From NCBI GenBank assembly GCA_016709315.1, contig JADJMZ010000004.1, positions 124,001-188,000 on the forward strand: 64,000 nt of DNA, written 5' to 3'. This document shows positions 36,700-46,099 of the stretch, piece by piece (positions within the stretch are counted from its first letter, which is position 1; each line of letters begins with the position of its first letter). Made by a program: the position numbers and the translations under genes. The notes beneath the pieces were generated by a model, which saw only the letters and a list, made by a program, of their open reading frames with translations, was not told where the DNA came from and did not search any database. This DNA comes from Ignavibacteria bacterium. GTDB taxonomy: Bacteria; Bacteroidota; Ignavibacteria; Tepidaquicellales; Tepidaquicellaceae.

Positions 36700-38208
36700 A
36701 TGATTAAAGTGCCGAAAAAGGGAACCAATACATTTATCAATTCGGGAATACTAAATCTTTTTAAGCAATTTTCAAAGAAAGAAATTTCTCATTTTGAAAA
36801 ATTTATCTGTTCTCCTTTTTACAATAATCATTCTACTTTAATAAAACTTTTCAATGAGCTGAAAAAATACTACCCTGAATTCAAAAATAATAAACTCACC
36901 AAAGAAAATTTATATTCAAAAGTAAACAAGGGAAAGAGATACAATGATGTTGTATTCAGAAAATATATTTCGAATATGACAAAACTTGCCGAAGAGTATC
37001 TGAATGTGCTGGAAATTCGCTCGCAAAAGGAAAAAATTGATCTGAATATTCTCAACCAGCTTTTCCGGCGAAATCTCATTGAATTGATGGAAAAGAAAAT
37101 AAAGATCATTGAGAAGAGATACAAATACAATAATGATTATTACGAAGACTACTATTTTAATATGCATGTTTTTCACAAGATCAAATACAACAACTATTCA
37201 GCAATCAATAAAACCGAATTGTTCTATGAGAATGTCGTAAGTTCACAGAGTAATTTAATCAATTACTTTCTTTTTAATTCATTAGCTGATTTCAAGATAT
37301 TACAGACACAAAAGTATACTTTCAAAATTTCCGAAGAACTTAATTCAATTGAAATATTTTATAAATGTTTTGATTTTAAAAAGTTCATCCTGATGCTGAA
37401 AGATGCTAAAGGAATAACTGAGAAAGAATCAAACCTTCTTGAATTATATTATCTCGATTATCAGCTTTCACAAAGCAAGAATGATCCTGATAATTATTTT
37501 AAATTTAAATCAAAAATTTCAGAGTGTGAAAAATATCTCAGTAAGAATTTGCTTTATTTTTATATCAGTCAGCTGAATTTATATTGTCTGATGGAAATAG
37601 CTAATGGAAGAAACGAACTTGAGAGAGAACTTTTTGAAAACTATAAATCAATGCTTGAGAGAGATTTATTTTCCGATGATAGTGTGAACAGGATGAATTT
37701 ATCTGAATACAGAGCCATACTGACCGCGGCAATTCGGGTAAAAGAAATAGACTGGGCGGAATATTTCATAAATCATTACAGGAATTACATTATAGAAAAT
37801 GAAAGGGAAAATGTTTTTAATTACGGATACGCTTTATTGTTATTTGAGAAAAATGAATATGTTGAATCATTAAATCAACTGACAAAAGTTAAGCTGGATT
37901 CATTTATTTATTCCGTGGATTCCTATATTTTGCGCCTGCAGATTTATTATGAACTTAATTATTTTGATACAACGGTTTCGTTAATTGACACCTTCAGGCA
38001 TTACATACGCAATAATAAAATTATATCTGCTGACCTCAATCTAAAATATAATAACTTTCTCAGATATTACAAAAAAATTCTAAAGCTGAAAAAAAATCCT
38101 GAATTCACGGAAATAATTAATTTTAAAAAAATGTTAGAGGAAGAAAAAATTACTTTAAAGAAAAAGTGGATGCTGGAAAAAGCTGAAGAACTTCTTGCAC
38201 AGAGATGA
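36700..38208 (+). CDS. Unknown 502-residue helical protein
   Basis: The only plus-strand gene inside the minus-strand island. The protein is Lys/Asn/Tyr/Phe-rich with long predicted helices: LKQFSKKEISHFEKF-like segments at the N-terminus (FKQFSKKEISHFEKFICSPF), and helical hairpins such as WAEYFINHYRNYIIENEREN that look like TPR-type pairs in the C-terminal half. There is no signal peptide or membrane helix. It ends in a basic coiled helix (EEEKITLKKKWMLEKAEELL). The N-terminal motif is reminiscent of a recurrent uncharacterised family in this phylum, which I cannot name. A palindrome array follows 15 bp after the stop. Confidence 0.6.
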   Translation: MIKVPKKGTNTFINSGILNLFKQFSKKEISHFEKFICSPFYNNHSTLIKLFNELKKYYPEFKNNKLTKENLYSKVNKGKRYNDVVFRKYISNMTKLAEEYLNVLEIRSQKEKIDLNILNQLFRRNLIELMEKKIKIIEKRYKYNNDYYEDYYFNMHVFHKIKYNNYSAINKTELFYENVVSSQSNLINYFLFNSLADFKILQTQKYTFKISEELNSIEIFYKCFDFKKFILMLKDAKGITEKESNLLELYYLDYQLSQSKNDPDNYFKFKSKISECEKYLSKNLLYFYISQLNLYCLMEIANGRNELERELFENYKSMLERDLFSDDSVNRMNLSEYRAILTAAIRVKEIDWAEYFINHYRNYIIENERENVFNYGYALLLFEKNEYVESLNQLTKVKLDSFIYSVDSYILRLQIYYELNYFDTTVSLIDTFRHYIRNNKIISADLNLKYNNFLRYYKKILKLKKNPEFTEIINFKKMLEEEKITLKKKWMLEKAEELLAQR

Positions 38209-38223
38209 ATACAGTCCAGCTTT

Positions 38224-38461
38224 CATTGCAGTTCACTTTACTGAACTGAAGTCCAAACATATTCATTGCAGTTCACTTTAGTGAACTGAACTGATGTCCT
38301 AACATTCATTGCAGTTCACTTTAGTGAACTGATGTCCTAACATTCATTGCAGTTCACTTTAGTGAACTGATGTCCCAACATTCATTGCAGTTCACTTTAG
38401 TGAACTGATTTCTGAAAATTAATTCTGACAAACATTCATTGCAGTTCACTTCAGTGAACTG
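38224..38461. repeat. Tandem array of six 20-bp palindromes
   Basis: Six copies of CAGTTCACTTTAGTGAACTG or a one-base variant start at 38229, 38269, 38312, 38350, 38388 and 38442. They sit in a 38-bp unit that also conserves TTCATTG before and ATGTCCTAACA after. Each palindrome is self-complementary apart from the centre. The inter-palindrome sequence is conserved, so this is not a CRISPR array. It lies between converging genes. Confidence 0.9.
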
Positions 38462-38473
38462 AATTATGAAATC

Positions 38474-38509
38474 CAAAAAAACCTTCCCGGTTTATTACCC
38501 GGGAAGGTT
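38474..38509 (-). terminator. Intrinsic terminator of sulfatase 2
   Basis: AACCTTCCCGG (38480-38490) pairs with CCGGGAAGGTT (38499-38509). On the minus strand the stem is followed by TTTTTT. It lies 31 bp beyond the sulfatase 2 stop codon. A textbook intrinsic terminator. Confidence 0.9.
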
Positions 38510-38539
38510 AACAAATTGAAATCTCATTTAAATGAATCT

Positions 38540-40909
38540 TTACTGCCTTGCCAGTGCTAAACGGATTGCAGCTTCCGGTGAAACCAAATGATCCGGTTTT
38601 ACGGCTGAGTCAGCTATTGCGAGTTCTACTCCTTTAACTTTTCCGTTAAATCTGTTTCCCCGAGAACCGTAATCCGGAGAAACAGGAGAACCTGTATCCT
38701 CGCCTACATCACAACCATCATCAGCAGAAAAGATCATTGACAAAGTTGCGCCAATATCACCTTCTCCTACTTTCTTACCGTCTGTGTACAAAGTAACCTT
38801 TCCGCCTTTACCTAATCCGCCGCCGGCATATTCGAATTCCATCCGAACCTGATGTTCACCTGCAGGAATTGGTGTAGTTCCTTCAACATAATAATGATTA
38901 AAGCCACCATGATTGTAACAGTATTTTAGTTTACCGTTCTTAGCATAAAGGCTCCAGCCCCCGATATTTGCGCCCTGAGCAATAATTACACCTTCTGCGC
39001 CGCCTTCAGGTACAATGATTTCAGCAGTAACAGAGTGTGACTTATTCTTAATATTCAGTACACAGTTTTCAGACAGATGACCCATACCGCCAAAGAGAAT
39101 TTGAGAATTTCCTTTGATGAGCACAGGTCTGCCGGAAGTATCCGGGTTTATCTTTTCAATTATTCTGTCATCTATTGGTAATACATTGTAGCGTGTCGCC
39201 TCGATTATCCACAGACGCTGAAGATCACGGAGCTTCTCAGGCATTTGTTTTGCAAGATCATTCGACTGGCTCCAGTCCTTTGTTGTGTCATATAATTCCC
39301 AGACATCGTCGTCAAGAGGAATACTCTTACTGTTAATCCAGGGAGTGACATGGTGAGTAACTGCTGTCCAGCCCTTATGATAAATGCCCCTGTTTCCAAA
39401 CATTTCGAAATACTGAGTTTCATGCATCTCATCTGCTTTTGCATCATTGAATGAATAAAGCATACTTACACCTTCTATAGGTTTTTGCTGCACTCCGTTT
39501 ACAAACGTTGGTTCAGGAAGTCCTGCAGCTTCAAGGATAGTAGGTGCGACATCAATAACATGATGGAATTGAGAGCGGATCTCACCTTTTGATTTAATGC
39601 CTTTTGGCCACTGAATGATCGTGCCGTTTCGCGTCCCGCCCCAGTGTGATGCCACCTGCTTGGTCCACTGATAAGGTGTATTCATTGCATGTGCCCAGCC
39701 CACAGCATAATGGTTGTATGATTCCGGACCACCGAGTTTATCGAGCCGTTCTGTAAGATACTCAGGTGTTTCCATAGACTGCAGACCATTAAAATAACTC
39801 ATTTCATTGAAGCAGCCATTGAGTGATCCTTCGGCTGAAGCGCCGTTATCACCGATGATATAAAATATAAGTGTATTATCTTTTATTCCAAGTGATTTAA
39901 GGGAATCAATCATCCTTCCGACATGGTGATCTGTATATTCCATAAATCCTGCATATACTTCCATTTCCCTTTGCAATACAGGTTTAAATGGCTCGGGCAT
40001 TTCATCCCATGAAGGAATTTCCTTGTGACGGGTTGTGAGTTTGCAATCCTTTGGTATTACACCAAGTTTTTTCTGACGTTCAAATGTTTCTTCACGTAGC
40101 TTATCCCATCCCTGTTTGAACTTGCCTTTGTACTTATCAGCCCATTCCTTCGGAACATGGTGCGGGGCATGAGTAGCTCCGGGAGCAAAGTATATAAAGA
40201 AAGGCTTATCAGGAGCAAGTGCTTTTTGCTGTCCAATCCATGCTATTGCTTTATCGGTCATATCTTCAACAAGATGGTATCCTTCTTCCGGAGTTTTATC
40301 CGGTTCGACTGAGGTAGTACCTTCATATAATGTCGGGTACCATTGATTTGCTTCACCTCCTATAAATCCATAAAAGTATTCAAATCCGCCGCCGCCTGTA
40401 GGCCATTGGTTGAACGGACCTGCTGGACTGGTTTGCCAAACCGGTACTTCATGGCACTTTCCGAATTGCGCAGTGGAATAACCATTGAGTTTCAGAGTTT
40501 GAGCCAGCGGAGACATAGTATTAGGCAGCAATGAGTTGTAACCCGGTGCGCCTGTTGCGATTTCTGTTATTCCGCCCATGCCTGCTGAATGGTGATTACG
40601 ACCTGTTAGTAGAGCCTGCCTTGTCGGCGAACATAAAGCTGTTGTATGAAAACGGTTATACTTCAATCCTTCAGCTGCCAGATTTTCAGCTGCAGGAGTA
40701 TGGCATGGACCGCCAAAGGCACTTGTTGATCCAAAACCTGCATCATCTATCAGGATAACTAATACATTCGGAGCATCTTCCGGAGGTCGCAGTTGTTCAA
40801 TTGGCGGAAATTTTGAATCGGGATCCTTCGCATCATAAGTTATCAATCCGCTAAACGTTTTATCGGGAATCGGGAGGACTGAACGCTGTAATTCTTTTTT
40901 ATTACCCAT
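38540..40909 (-). CDS. Arylsulfatase 2, signal-less, with C-terminal beta-sandwich-like domain
   Basis: A 789-residue paralogue of sulfatase 1 with the same architecture. The Asp pair is VLVILIDDAGFG (residues 55-56), the maturation motif is LCSPTRQALLTGRNHH with Cys93, and GDNGASAEGSLNG is the metal/sulfate site. The C-terminal extra domain (SVTAEIIVPEGGAEGVIIAQ onward) ends RLALARQ, echoing RSIMARQ of sulfatase 1. There is no signal peptide, so it is probably cytoplasmic. The leader contains AGAAAGGA. It has a strong intrinsic terminator and no close upstream neighbour, so it is likely a single-gene transcript. Confidence 0.93.
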   Translation of the reverse strand: MGNKKELQRSVLPIPDKTFSGLITYDAKDPDSKFPPIEQLRPPEDAPNVLVILIDDAGFGSTSAFGGPCHTPAAENLAAEGLKYNRFHTTALCSPTRQALLTGRNHHSAGMGGITEIATGAPGYNSLLPNTMSPLAQTLKLNGYSTAQFGKCHEVPVWQTSPAGPFNQWPTGGGGFEYFYGFIGGEANQWYPTLYEGTTSVEPDKTPEEGYHLVEDMTDKAIAWIGQQKALAPDKPFFIYFAPGATHAPHHVPKEWADKYKGKFKQGWDKLREETFERQKKLGVIPKDCKLTTRHKEIPSWDEMPEPFKPVLQREMEVYAGFMEYTDHHVGRMIDSLKSLGIKDNTLIFYIIGDNGASAEGSLNGCFNEMSYFNGLQSMETPEYLTERLDKLGGPESYNHYAVGWAHAMNTPYQWTKQVASHWGGTRNGTIIQWPKGIKSKGEIRSQFHHVIDVAPTILEAAGLPEPTFVNGVQQKPIEGVSMLYSFNDAKADEMHETQYFEMFGNRGIYHKGWTAVTHHVTPWINSKSIPLDDDVWELYDTTKDWSQSNDLAKQMPEKLRDLQRLWIIEATRYNVLPIDDRIIEKINPDTSGRPVLIKGNSQILFGGMGHLSENCVLNIKNKSHSVTAEIIVPEGGAEGVIIAQGANIGGWSLYAKNGKLKYCYNHGGFNHYYVEGTTPIPAGEHQVRMEFEYAGGGLGKGGKVTLYTDGKKVGEGDIGATLSMIFSADDGCDVGEDTGSPVSPDYGSRGNRFNGKVKGVELAIADSAVKPDHLVSPEAAIRLALARQ

Positions 40910-41168
40910 ATTATTTTAATTCCTTTCTGAGGAAATATTCTCTCTTTAGTGTTTTAAATTAAAATGTTTGAATGCTTAGTTTTACTTTCCGCTGATTTTC
41001 AATTACCTGATAAGGATATGGATTCATATTACCCTATCGTTTTTTGTAACTGTCATTCATAAAAAAATCAAATAAAAATTTTATTTCTAAAATATAATTA
41101 CTTCTTAATTAAATGAACGTTTAAAAATAGTTTGCAAACATTTTTCAGAATCAAAAAAATTTATTTTA

Positions 41169-41582
41169 CTATTGTCTCATTAATGCTGCAAGGAAAAGCA
41201 TTATTGAAAAAATAAGCATCAGCAATGCAAGTACCGGAGTAAAATTAAAACCTGTAAGACTGTAAGATGCTTTAATTCTTTTCATATCAGATCTGTACTG
41301 GAGCAATGCAAAGAACAATCCGAGAAATCCGAATAGTATCAGGACCATTCCTATTTCTCTTGCAGATAAAAGAGTATGCGGCAACTCCGGACCTTCTGCT
41401 TTTCTGAATTCCTGGAAAAACTTATAAATTGTGAATCCAAATGATATCAAAGAAGTCGAAGTTCTGATCCATGCCATAAGCGTTCTGTCATTGGCAAGAG
41501 CTGTTCTTTCGTAAGCTAAATTTGTTCTGTCTTCAGCAAGTTCATTTGAGTCTTTTTTTATAGGTAAGTTTTCTTCTGACAT
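41169..41582 (-). CDS. DUF202/YidH-family membrane protein
   Basis: A 137-residue protein with the DUF202 signature LAYERTALANDRTLMAWIRT (about residues 22-41), followed by TSTSLISFGFTIYKFFQEFR and two more helices (GMVLILFGFLGLFFALLQY; PVLALLMLIFSIMLFLAAL). Three helices in total. Family function unknown. It stands 260 bp from sulfatase 2. No terminator seen. Confidence 0.9.
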   Translation of the reverse strand: MSEENLPIKKDSNELAEDRTNLAYERTALANDRTLMAWIRTSTSLISFGFTIYKFFQEFRKAEGPELPHTLLSAREIGMVLILFGFLGLFFALLQYRSDMKRIKASYSLTGFNFTPVLALLMLIFSIMLFLAALMRQ

Positions 41583-41755
41583 TATAAAAAGTTTAAGTGA
41601 TGTGAGATTTCAGTTTACATTGTACTAAAAACTAATTTTATTTTTGAGTCAATTGCTATAGTCGTACGGAAAATCTTAAGCAGATTACTAACCTCATTTC
41701 ATTAAGAAACGATTCTTATGTAACCGGATTAAAAATGATCATGAAAATGTAAAAC

Positions 41756-42643
41756 TTATTTTTGAACATTCACAACTTCATAAGCATCATTACCGCTTTG
41801 AGATACCGGCTGAAAAAATGCGTTGTTGTATTTCAATAGTTTAACTCCCCCGACCTCAATTTCTTCCGCTCCTTCAGGAAGATCATTTACAACTGCGCCA
41901 ACCGGAGCTGTCACAACATTATATGAGTCTCCGCTTAATGAGTAAAAAATACCGCCATAGTAATAATATCTTGCTGAACCCACAATCAGTGATGAATATC
42001 CGGAAGGTAATTCAGTTATTGCTGCACCTTCAGGAGCCGGCACTACAACATATCCGCTCCCTGAAGGCGAATAATATACACCTTCATTGTAATAGTAATT
42101 TTGATTTGATACGGAAATCAAAACTGCTGTAGTAAACATCGTTGCCATATAGAAACCTGTTGGATGCCAGTAAGGACCCCAGTAATAAGGTGAATAAGAA
42201 TGGTAATAATATGGGTGATATCCGCTGTAATGATATCCATGATAAACATTTACATTGTTTATATTAATGTCATTTCTGTTTATGTCGTTTCTGTTTATAT
42301 CGTTTCTCTTAATGTCATTTGTATTAATGTCATTTCTGTTTATGTCATTAGTATTAATGTCATTAGTATTAATGTCATTCTTTTTTTTGTTATTTATATC
42401 TTTATTCCGTTTATCTACATCACTATAATCTCTTTTTTTAACTTGTGAGGAATTAAAATCTTTCCCTGAGATAGATCTTTTACCTGAGGTGTTATTTTTT
42501 GGTTTCTGAACAGATCTGTCAGTATTGCCTGATCTGCCGGTACTTCCTGATTTCTTAAAACGCTGAGCATAACATTCATCCGAACTTAATGCAGCTAAGA
42601 TAAATGTGAACGAAAATACCAACAGGAAAATTTTTCTTGTCAT
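41756..42643 (-). CDS. Exported DUF6515-like protein with DIN-repeat linker
   Basis: A 295-residue protein with a signal peptide (IFLLVFSFTFILAALSSDEC). A basic low-complexity region comes next, then a degenerate five-residue repeat (NDINT/NDINR) over about residues 90-128. A His/Tyr-rich segment (YHGYHYSGYHPYYYHSYSPY) follows. C-terminally there are three DUF6515-like units of the form YYxxGxYYxxxxxxYxVVxxPxGAxVxxLPxGxxxxxVG. Probably envelope-located. The repeat DNA is a 15-bp minisatellite that may vary in copy number. Function unknown. Confidence 0.75.
   Translation of the reverse strand: MTRKIFLLVFSFTFILAALSSDECYAQRFKKSGSTGRSGNTDRSVQKPKNNTSGKRSISGKDFNSSQVKKRDYSDVDKRNKDINNKKKNDINTNDINTNDINRNDINTNDIKRNDINRNDINRNDININNVNVYHGYHYSGYHPYYYHSYSPYYWGPYWHPTGFYMATMFTTAVLISVSNQNYYYNEGVYYSPSGSGYVVVPAPEGAAITELPSGYSSLIVGSARYYYYGGIFYSLSGDSYNVVTAPVGAVVNDLPEGAEEIEVGGVKLLKYNNAFFQPVSQSGNDAYEVVNVQK
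42260..42380. repeat. 15-bp coding minisatellite
   Basis: About eight imperfect copies of a 15-bp unit (ATTAATGTCATTTCT in plus-strand sense, encoding DINxN on the minus strand) lie inside the DUF6515-like gene. The period preserves the frame, so copy-number change would lengthen or shorten the linker only. Confidence 0.75.
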
Positions 42644-42672
42644 TTTGGTTTTTATTATTTTTTTAAAATCAT

Positions 42673-43407
42673 TTATTTTTTAATAATTTTTATTTTTGTT
42701 GCGCCTGCGGGAATAATAAAATCAAACATAGTACCCTGCAGCTCCGGATTCAGGATCCAATTCCGGAATGTCGCTTCATATTGGGGACTCCCCGCTTTAC
42801 CGGTATAGACTATTACCATTTTCACAGGAAGAAATGATCCGTCTGCAGCTATCCATACCTGATAAGCAAACTCATTATTTGTGCCGGCTATATGATGACA
42901 TTCTTTATTATCTGCATTTGTTAATCCCAGATATGCAAGATTATCTGAATTAGAAAGCATCTCATCTACAAGATCCGGATAAAAAATATCTGAAGCAGGA
43001 AATTCTATTCCGTATTCATTCTGAATACTGTCAATGGTCTCCATGATTGTCGGAGGTGCGGACATTGAAGCATATTGATTATTATCCTTTGAATAGTAAT
43101 ATATTGTTTTACCGTCGTAATAAAATTCTTTATTTCCTTTATCCCCCTCTCTGTTAATAAAAAATTTATCGGGAGCTTTCAGATAAACATTCGCTTTATC
43201 CGAATGTTTTACGAGACCGAATCGTGTGTTATAAATATCATATTCAGTGGTAAGTTCAAAACTGCACGACTCCAGTGAGGTTACAACACTGCTCATGCTG
43301 TCAAGTATTGAGACTGCGGAGGAATCGATCTGCGAAAATGCATTTCCGGAAAAGACAACTGACAGCAGTAATGTTTTTAAAATTAATTTTATTGATTTTT
43401 TACTCAT
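42673..43407 (-). CDS. DUF2092-like exported protein
   Basis: A 244-residue product from ATG 43407, chosen because a signal peptide begins there (KLILKTLLLSVVFSGNAFSQ); an in-frame start at 43524 would bury it. The body fits the DUF2092/LolA-like pattern: LDSMSSVVTSLESCSFELTT, VYLKAPDKFFINREGDKGNK, YYDGKTIYYYSKDNNQYASM, and HHIAGTNNEFAYQVWIAADG. It is likely a periplasmic beta-sheet protein; function unknown. It lies between the DUF6515-like gene and the first sulfatase-maturase gene, and it has co-occurred with sulfatase genes in loci I recall, which I cannot verify here. Confidence 0.75.
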   Translation of the reverse strand: MSKKSIKLILKTLLLSVVFSGNAFSQIDSSAVSILDSMSSVVTSLESCSFELTTEYDIYNTRFGLVKHSDKANVYLKAPDKFFINREGDKGNKEFYYDGKTIYYYSKDNNQYASMSAPPTIMETIDSIQNEYGIEFPASDIFYPDLVDEMLSNSDNLAYLGLTNADNKECHHIAGTNNEFAYQVWIAADGSFLPVKMVIVYTGKAGSPQYEATFRNWILNPELQGTMFDFIIPAGATKIKIIKK

Positions 43408-43460
43408 TGTATTATTTCTGTTTAAAATAAATTTTTTTAAATCAAAATTATCTTCATAAA

Positions 43461-44759
43461 TTAAAGCCCCGTTACGGATTTCCCGTGACATAATTTGAAC
43501 TTCCTTCCGCTGCCGCAGGGACATGGATCATTTCTTTCTGCTTTGGAAAATAAGTCAGTTAATTTCATTTCTGTTTCTCTGTAGTAATTTACAATATCAG
43601 AAGGTGCCTGATTCACTTTCAGCTTATTCACCATAAACTTCATCGGCTCGTCTATATGCCTGAAAAATTTCATATATCCTGCGCAAAGATAATTAAGTCC
43701 CGGCTCTCCGTCAGGTGTATTTATGAATCTGTTCTTCGGACATTCTCCGTGACATGCAAATAAAACATCGCAATTTCTGCAGTATCCGGGAAGCGTGTCG
43801 TATTTATCATTACCGAATTTAATCTGCTTGTCTGAGATTATCATTTCCGTCATTTCCTTTTCCATAATATTTCCCAGAAGATAATTGGGTTCGACATAGT
43901 GATCACAACTGTAAAAATCTCCGTTATGTTCAAGCGTCGCCGCCATTCCGCATCTCTCCAGAAAAATACACATGGCCGGCTGAATGCCGTACCACGAAGC
44001 AAGCGCTGCATCAAACATCTGAACATACACTTCACCAACATCTCGCCTTACCCATTCATCAAATATTGCAATAAGAAAATTTCCCCATTGCTCTGCTGTG
44101 ACGGATCTGTCAGTTACTTCATTGCCTTCCTGAAATCCTGTATCGTTTTTTCTTTCGACGATCGGGATGAACTGTATGAATTTTACATTCAGTTCATCTC
44201 TGAAAAATCTGTAAATCTCAAGCGGATGATCTGCATTCGCCGAATGAACTGTTGTAAGCAGATTAAAATCCACATTATGCTTCTGCATTAATCTCGCTGC
44301 GCTGACCACCTTGTCAAATGTCCCGTGTCCGCCTTTATCCACTCTGTAATGATCATGAAGATCCTTGGTACCGTCAATGCTTAACCCGATCAGAAAATTA
44401 TTTTCTTTTAAAAATCCGCACCATTCGTCATTGATGAGTATGCCGTTTGTCTGCATAGTATTCATCACTGTCATACCCGGTGATTTATATTTGTCCTGAA
44501 GTTCAATTGCTCTTTTAAAAAAATCAATTCCCATCATTGTCGGTTCGCCTCCCTGCCAGGATACTGTAACTTCAGGAATTTTCTGAGACTGCATTAGCTG
44601 TCTTATGTATTCTTCAAGGAGTTCATCTGCCATTCTGAATCTGCTTCCCGGATAAAGCATTTCCTTTGAAAGAAAAAAACAGTACTTGCAGTCAAGATTA
44701 CAGACGGCTCCGGTTGGTTTTGCAAGGACATGGAAGTATTGCAGTTCGGATTTATTCAT
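43461..44759 (-). CDS. Anaerobic sulfatase-maturating enzyme 1 (radical SAM/SPASM, SEC-C tail)
   Basis: A radical SAM enzyme that oxidises the sulfatase Cys (or Ser) to formylglycine without oxygen. The 432-residue protein carries the radical-SAM cluster motif CNLDCKYC (Cys20, 24, 27). AVSWQGGEPT-type text follows (VSWQGGEPTMMG), with SPASM cysteines including YSCDHYV, whose Asp matches the catalytic Asp of anSME. CRNCDVLFACHGECPKNRF carries the second auxiliary cluster. The C-terminus ends in a SEC-C zinc motif, CPCGSGRKFKLCHG. Expected to act on the Cys-type sulfatases here. Located upstream of the DUF2092-like gene. Confidence 0.94.
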   Translation of the reverse strand: MNKSELQYFHVLAKPTGAVCNLDCKYCFFLSKEMLYPGSRFRMADELLEEYIRQLMQSQKIPEVTVSWQGGEPTMMGIDFFKRAIELQDKYKSPGMTVMNTMQTNGILINDEWCGFLKENNFLIGLSIDGTKDLHDHYRVDKGGHGTFDKVVSAARLMQKHNVDFNLLTTVHSANADHPLEIYRFFRDELNVKFIQFIPIVERKNDTGFQEGNEVTDRSVTAEQWGNFLIAIFDEWVRRDVGEVYVQMFDAALASWYGIQPAMCIFLERCGMAATLEHNGDFYSCDHYVEPNYLLGNIMEKEMTEMIISDKQIKFGNDKYDTLPGYCRNCDVLFACHGECPKNRFINTPDGEPGLNYLCAGYMKFFRHIDEPMKFMVNKLKVNQAPSDIVNYYRETEMKLTDLFSKAERNDPCPCGSGRKFKLCHGKSVTGL

Positions 44760-44841
44760 TTATTAAAATTTTATTTATTTGATCCGCGGATTTAATTACT
44801 GTTTATAAATATGTTATGAAGCTGATCCTTTAAATATGTTT

Positions 44842-45771
44842 CTAAAACCATATATACTGATATGTAATACTGTATATATTGAAATCTCCGCCGGCTTTTG
44901 TCGCCACACCGGTTGAAAAATTTGCTTTCACGGAATGATGAATATTTATTGGAAATGAAACAGTTACTCCTGATCTGAAATTATTCTGAAGATCATTCTG
45001 TACATTACCATTAATTTTTGTTTCACCGCCGGTAACATAGACGGAATTCAAGGCTATCCAGATTTTTGAAGGGAATAAATAACTTATATGTCCCTGCATA
45101 CTGAATAAAGGATTTTGCTGTGAAGAATTGATCTTTAAGTATTCGGAGTTCTTTGTAAAAAACCAGACTCCCGTAAAAATTTCAAAATAAAATGGTCCCT
45201 TATTATAAGACGCTCCTATTTCAGGTTTAAATCCCCAGCGGTTAGAGCCGAGATTTATAAGTTTTTCATTAAAATACTGACCGGTCGGAACAGAAACTGT
45301 CAGACTTGTACCAAACACAAATTCTTCTTTGAATTTCACAAAGTCTTTAGGTTCAAGAGCAGGTGTTCCGAATAAGTTCATTAAGAATTTAATTCTCGCA
45401 TCTGCAAATCCCGTTCTTGAAGCGGCTGTATCTTTTCCTCGGAGTTTTGCTGTTCCTGCCAGAAAGGCAAACGGTACCGCAACCTGTATTTTACAAAGAT
45501 TCCCTGCAAGTCCGAATGAACGCAAATATCCGAGACCGAGATTACTTGAATTTAACTGAAGGTCTTTGATAGGTGCAGAAGCGTCAGTTACAATATCTCC
45601 CGAAGAATATGAATAACTTAATGCTATCACATTCATTCCTGCAGGTACGCTGGAATAATTTCTGGGTTCTATCTCCTGTGAAAAAGTCCTGTCCGGGGAA
45701 AAAACCATTACGAACAACATCAATATTGCTGAAGAAAAAATATAGAATCTGTTTAACATAAGTAAATTCAT
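44842..45771 (-). CDS. Porin-like transporter, MetA-pathway phenol degradation type
   Basis: A 309-residue exported protein. The signal region is IFSSAILMLFVMVFSPDRTF, cut before QEIEPRNYSS. The pattern EPRNYSSVPAGMNVIALSYS, LGLGYLRSFGLAGNLCKIQV and the TGFADARIKFLMNLFGTPAL segment match the family labelled phenol MetA-pathway or transporter (PF13557-like), which are outer-membrane barrels. It ends SITYQYIWF with a terminal aromatic. Within the island it may move small aromatic or sulfated substrates; that is inference. Confidence 0.75.
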   Translation of the reverse strand: MNLLMLNRFYIFSSAILMLFVMVFSPDRTFSQEIEPRNYSSVPAGMNVIALSYSYSSGDIVTDASAPIKDLQLNSSNLGLGYLRSFGLAGNLCKIQVAVPFAFLAGTAKLRGKDTAASRTGFADARIKFLMNLFGTPALEPKDFVKFKEEFVFGTSLTVSVPTGQYFNEKLINLGSNRWGFKPEIGASYNKGPFYFEIFTGVWFFTKNSEYLKINSSQQNPLFSMQGHISYLFPSKIWIALNSVYVTGGETKINGNVQNDLQNNFRSGVTVSFPINIHHSVKANFSTGVATKAGGDFNIYSITYQYIWF

Positions 45772-46031
45772 TTTTTTAAAAAAATTAACTTAATTTTATT
45801 TATGTCTTTATGCATTTTGCTGGTTTTTGATTTTACTAAATTCATTTTTAACAGTTTAATAAAACAAAAATTACAATTCAACAATCAAAATCCTTGTTTA
45901 GTCACAGTAAAATATTTTGACAATTATTCCGGATATAATTTCTGATGATGTAAAATAGTAATATCAATTTTGATTTTAAGTCTAAAAAATTTCTGCTTAC
46001 TCTTCTAAAACAAAATAAATTCAGCAATACT

Positions 46032-46068
46032 AAAAAAAATCCCCGGAAGAAAAAGTTTCCTCCGGGAA
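46032..46068 (-). terminator. Intrinsic terminator of sulfatase 3
   Basis: TCCCCGGAAGAAA and TTTCCTCCGGGA (about 46040-46068) form a hairpin. On the minus strand it is followed by eight T residues (46032-46039). It lies 32 bp after the sulfatase 3 stop. The remaining part of 45772-46099 shows no gene. Confidence 0.8.
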
Positions 46069-46099
46069 TCTGTTTATATAAATTAACACAGACAACAGC

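Noticed and set aside
36700..38208. Sulfatase regulator of the AraC or LysR type
   Set aside because: No DNA-binding helix-turn-helix could be identified; the protein is helical and TPR-like.
38224..38461. CRISPR array
   Set aside because: The palindromic repeats are regularly spaced, but the sequence between them is itself conserved and no cas genes are present, so they are not spacers.
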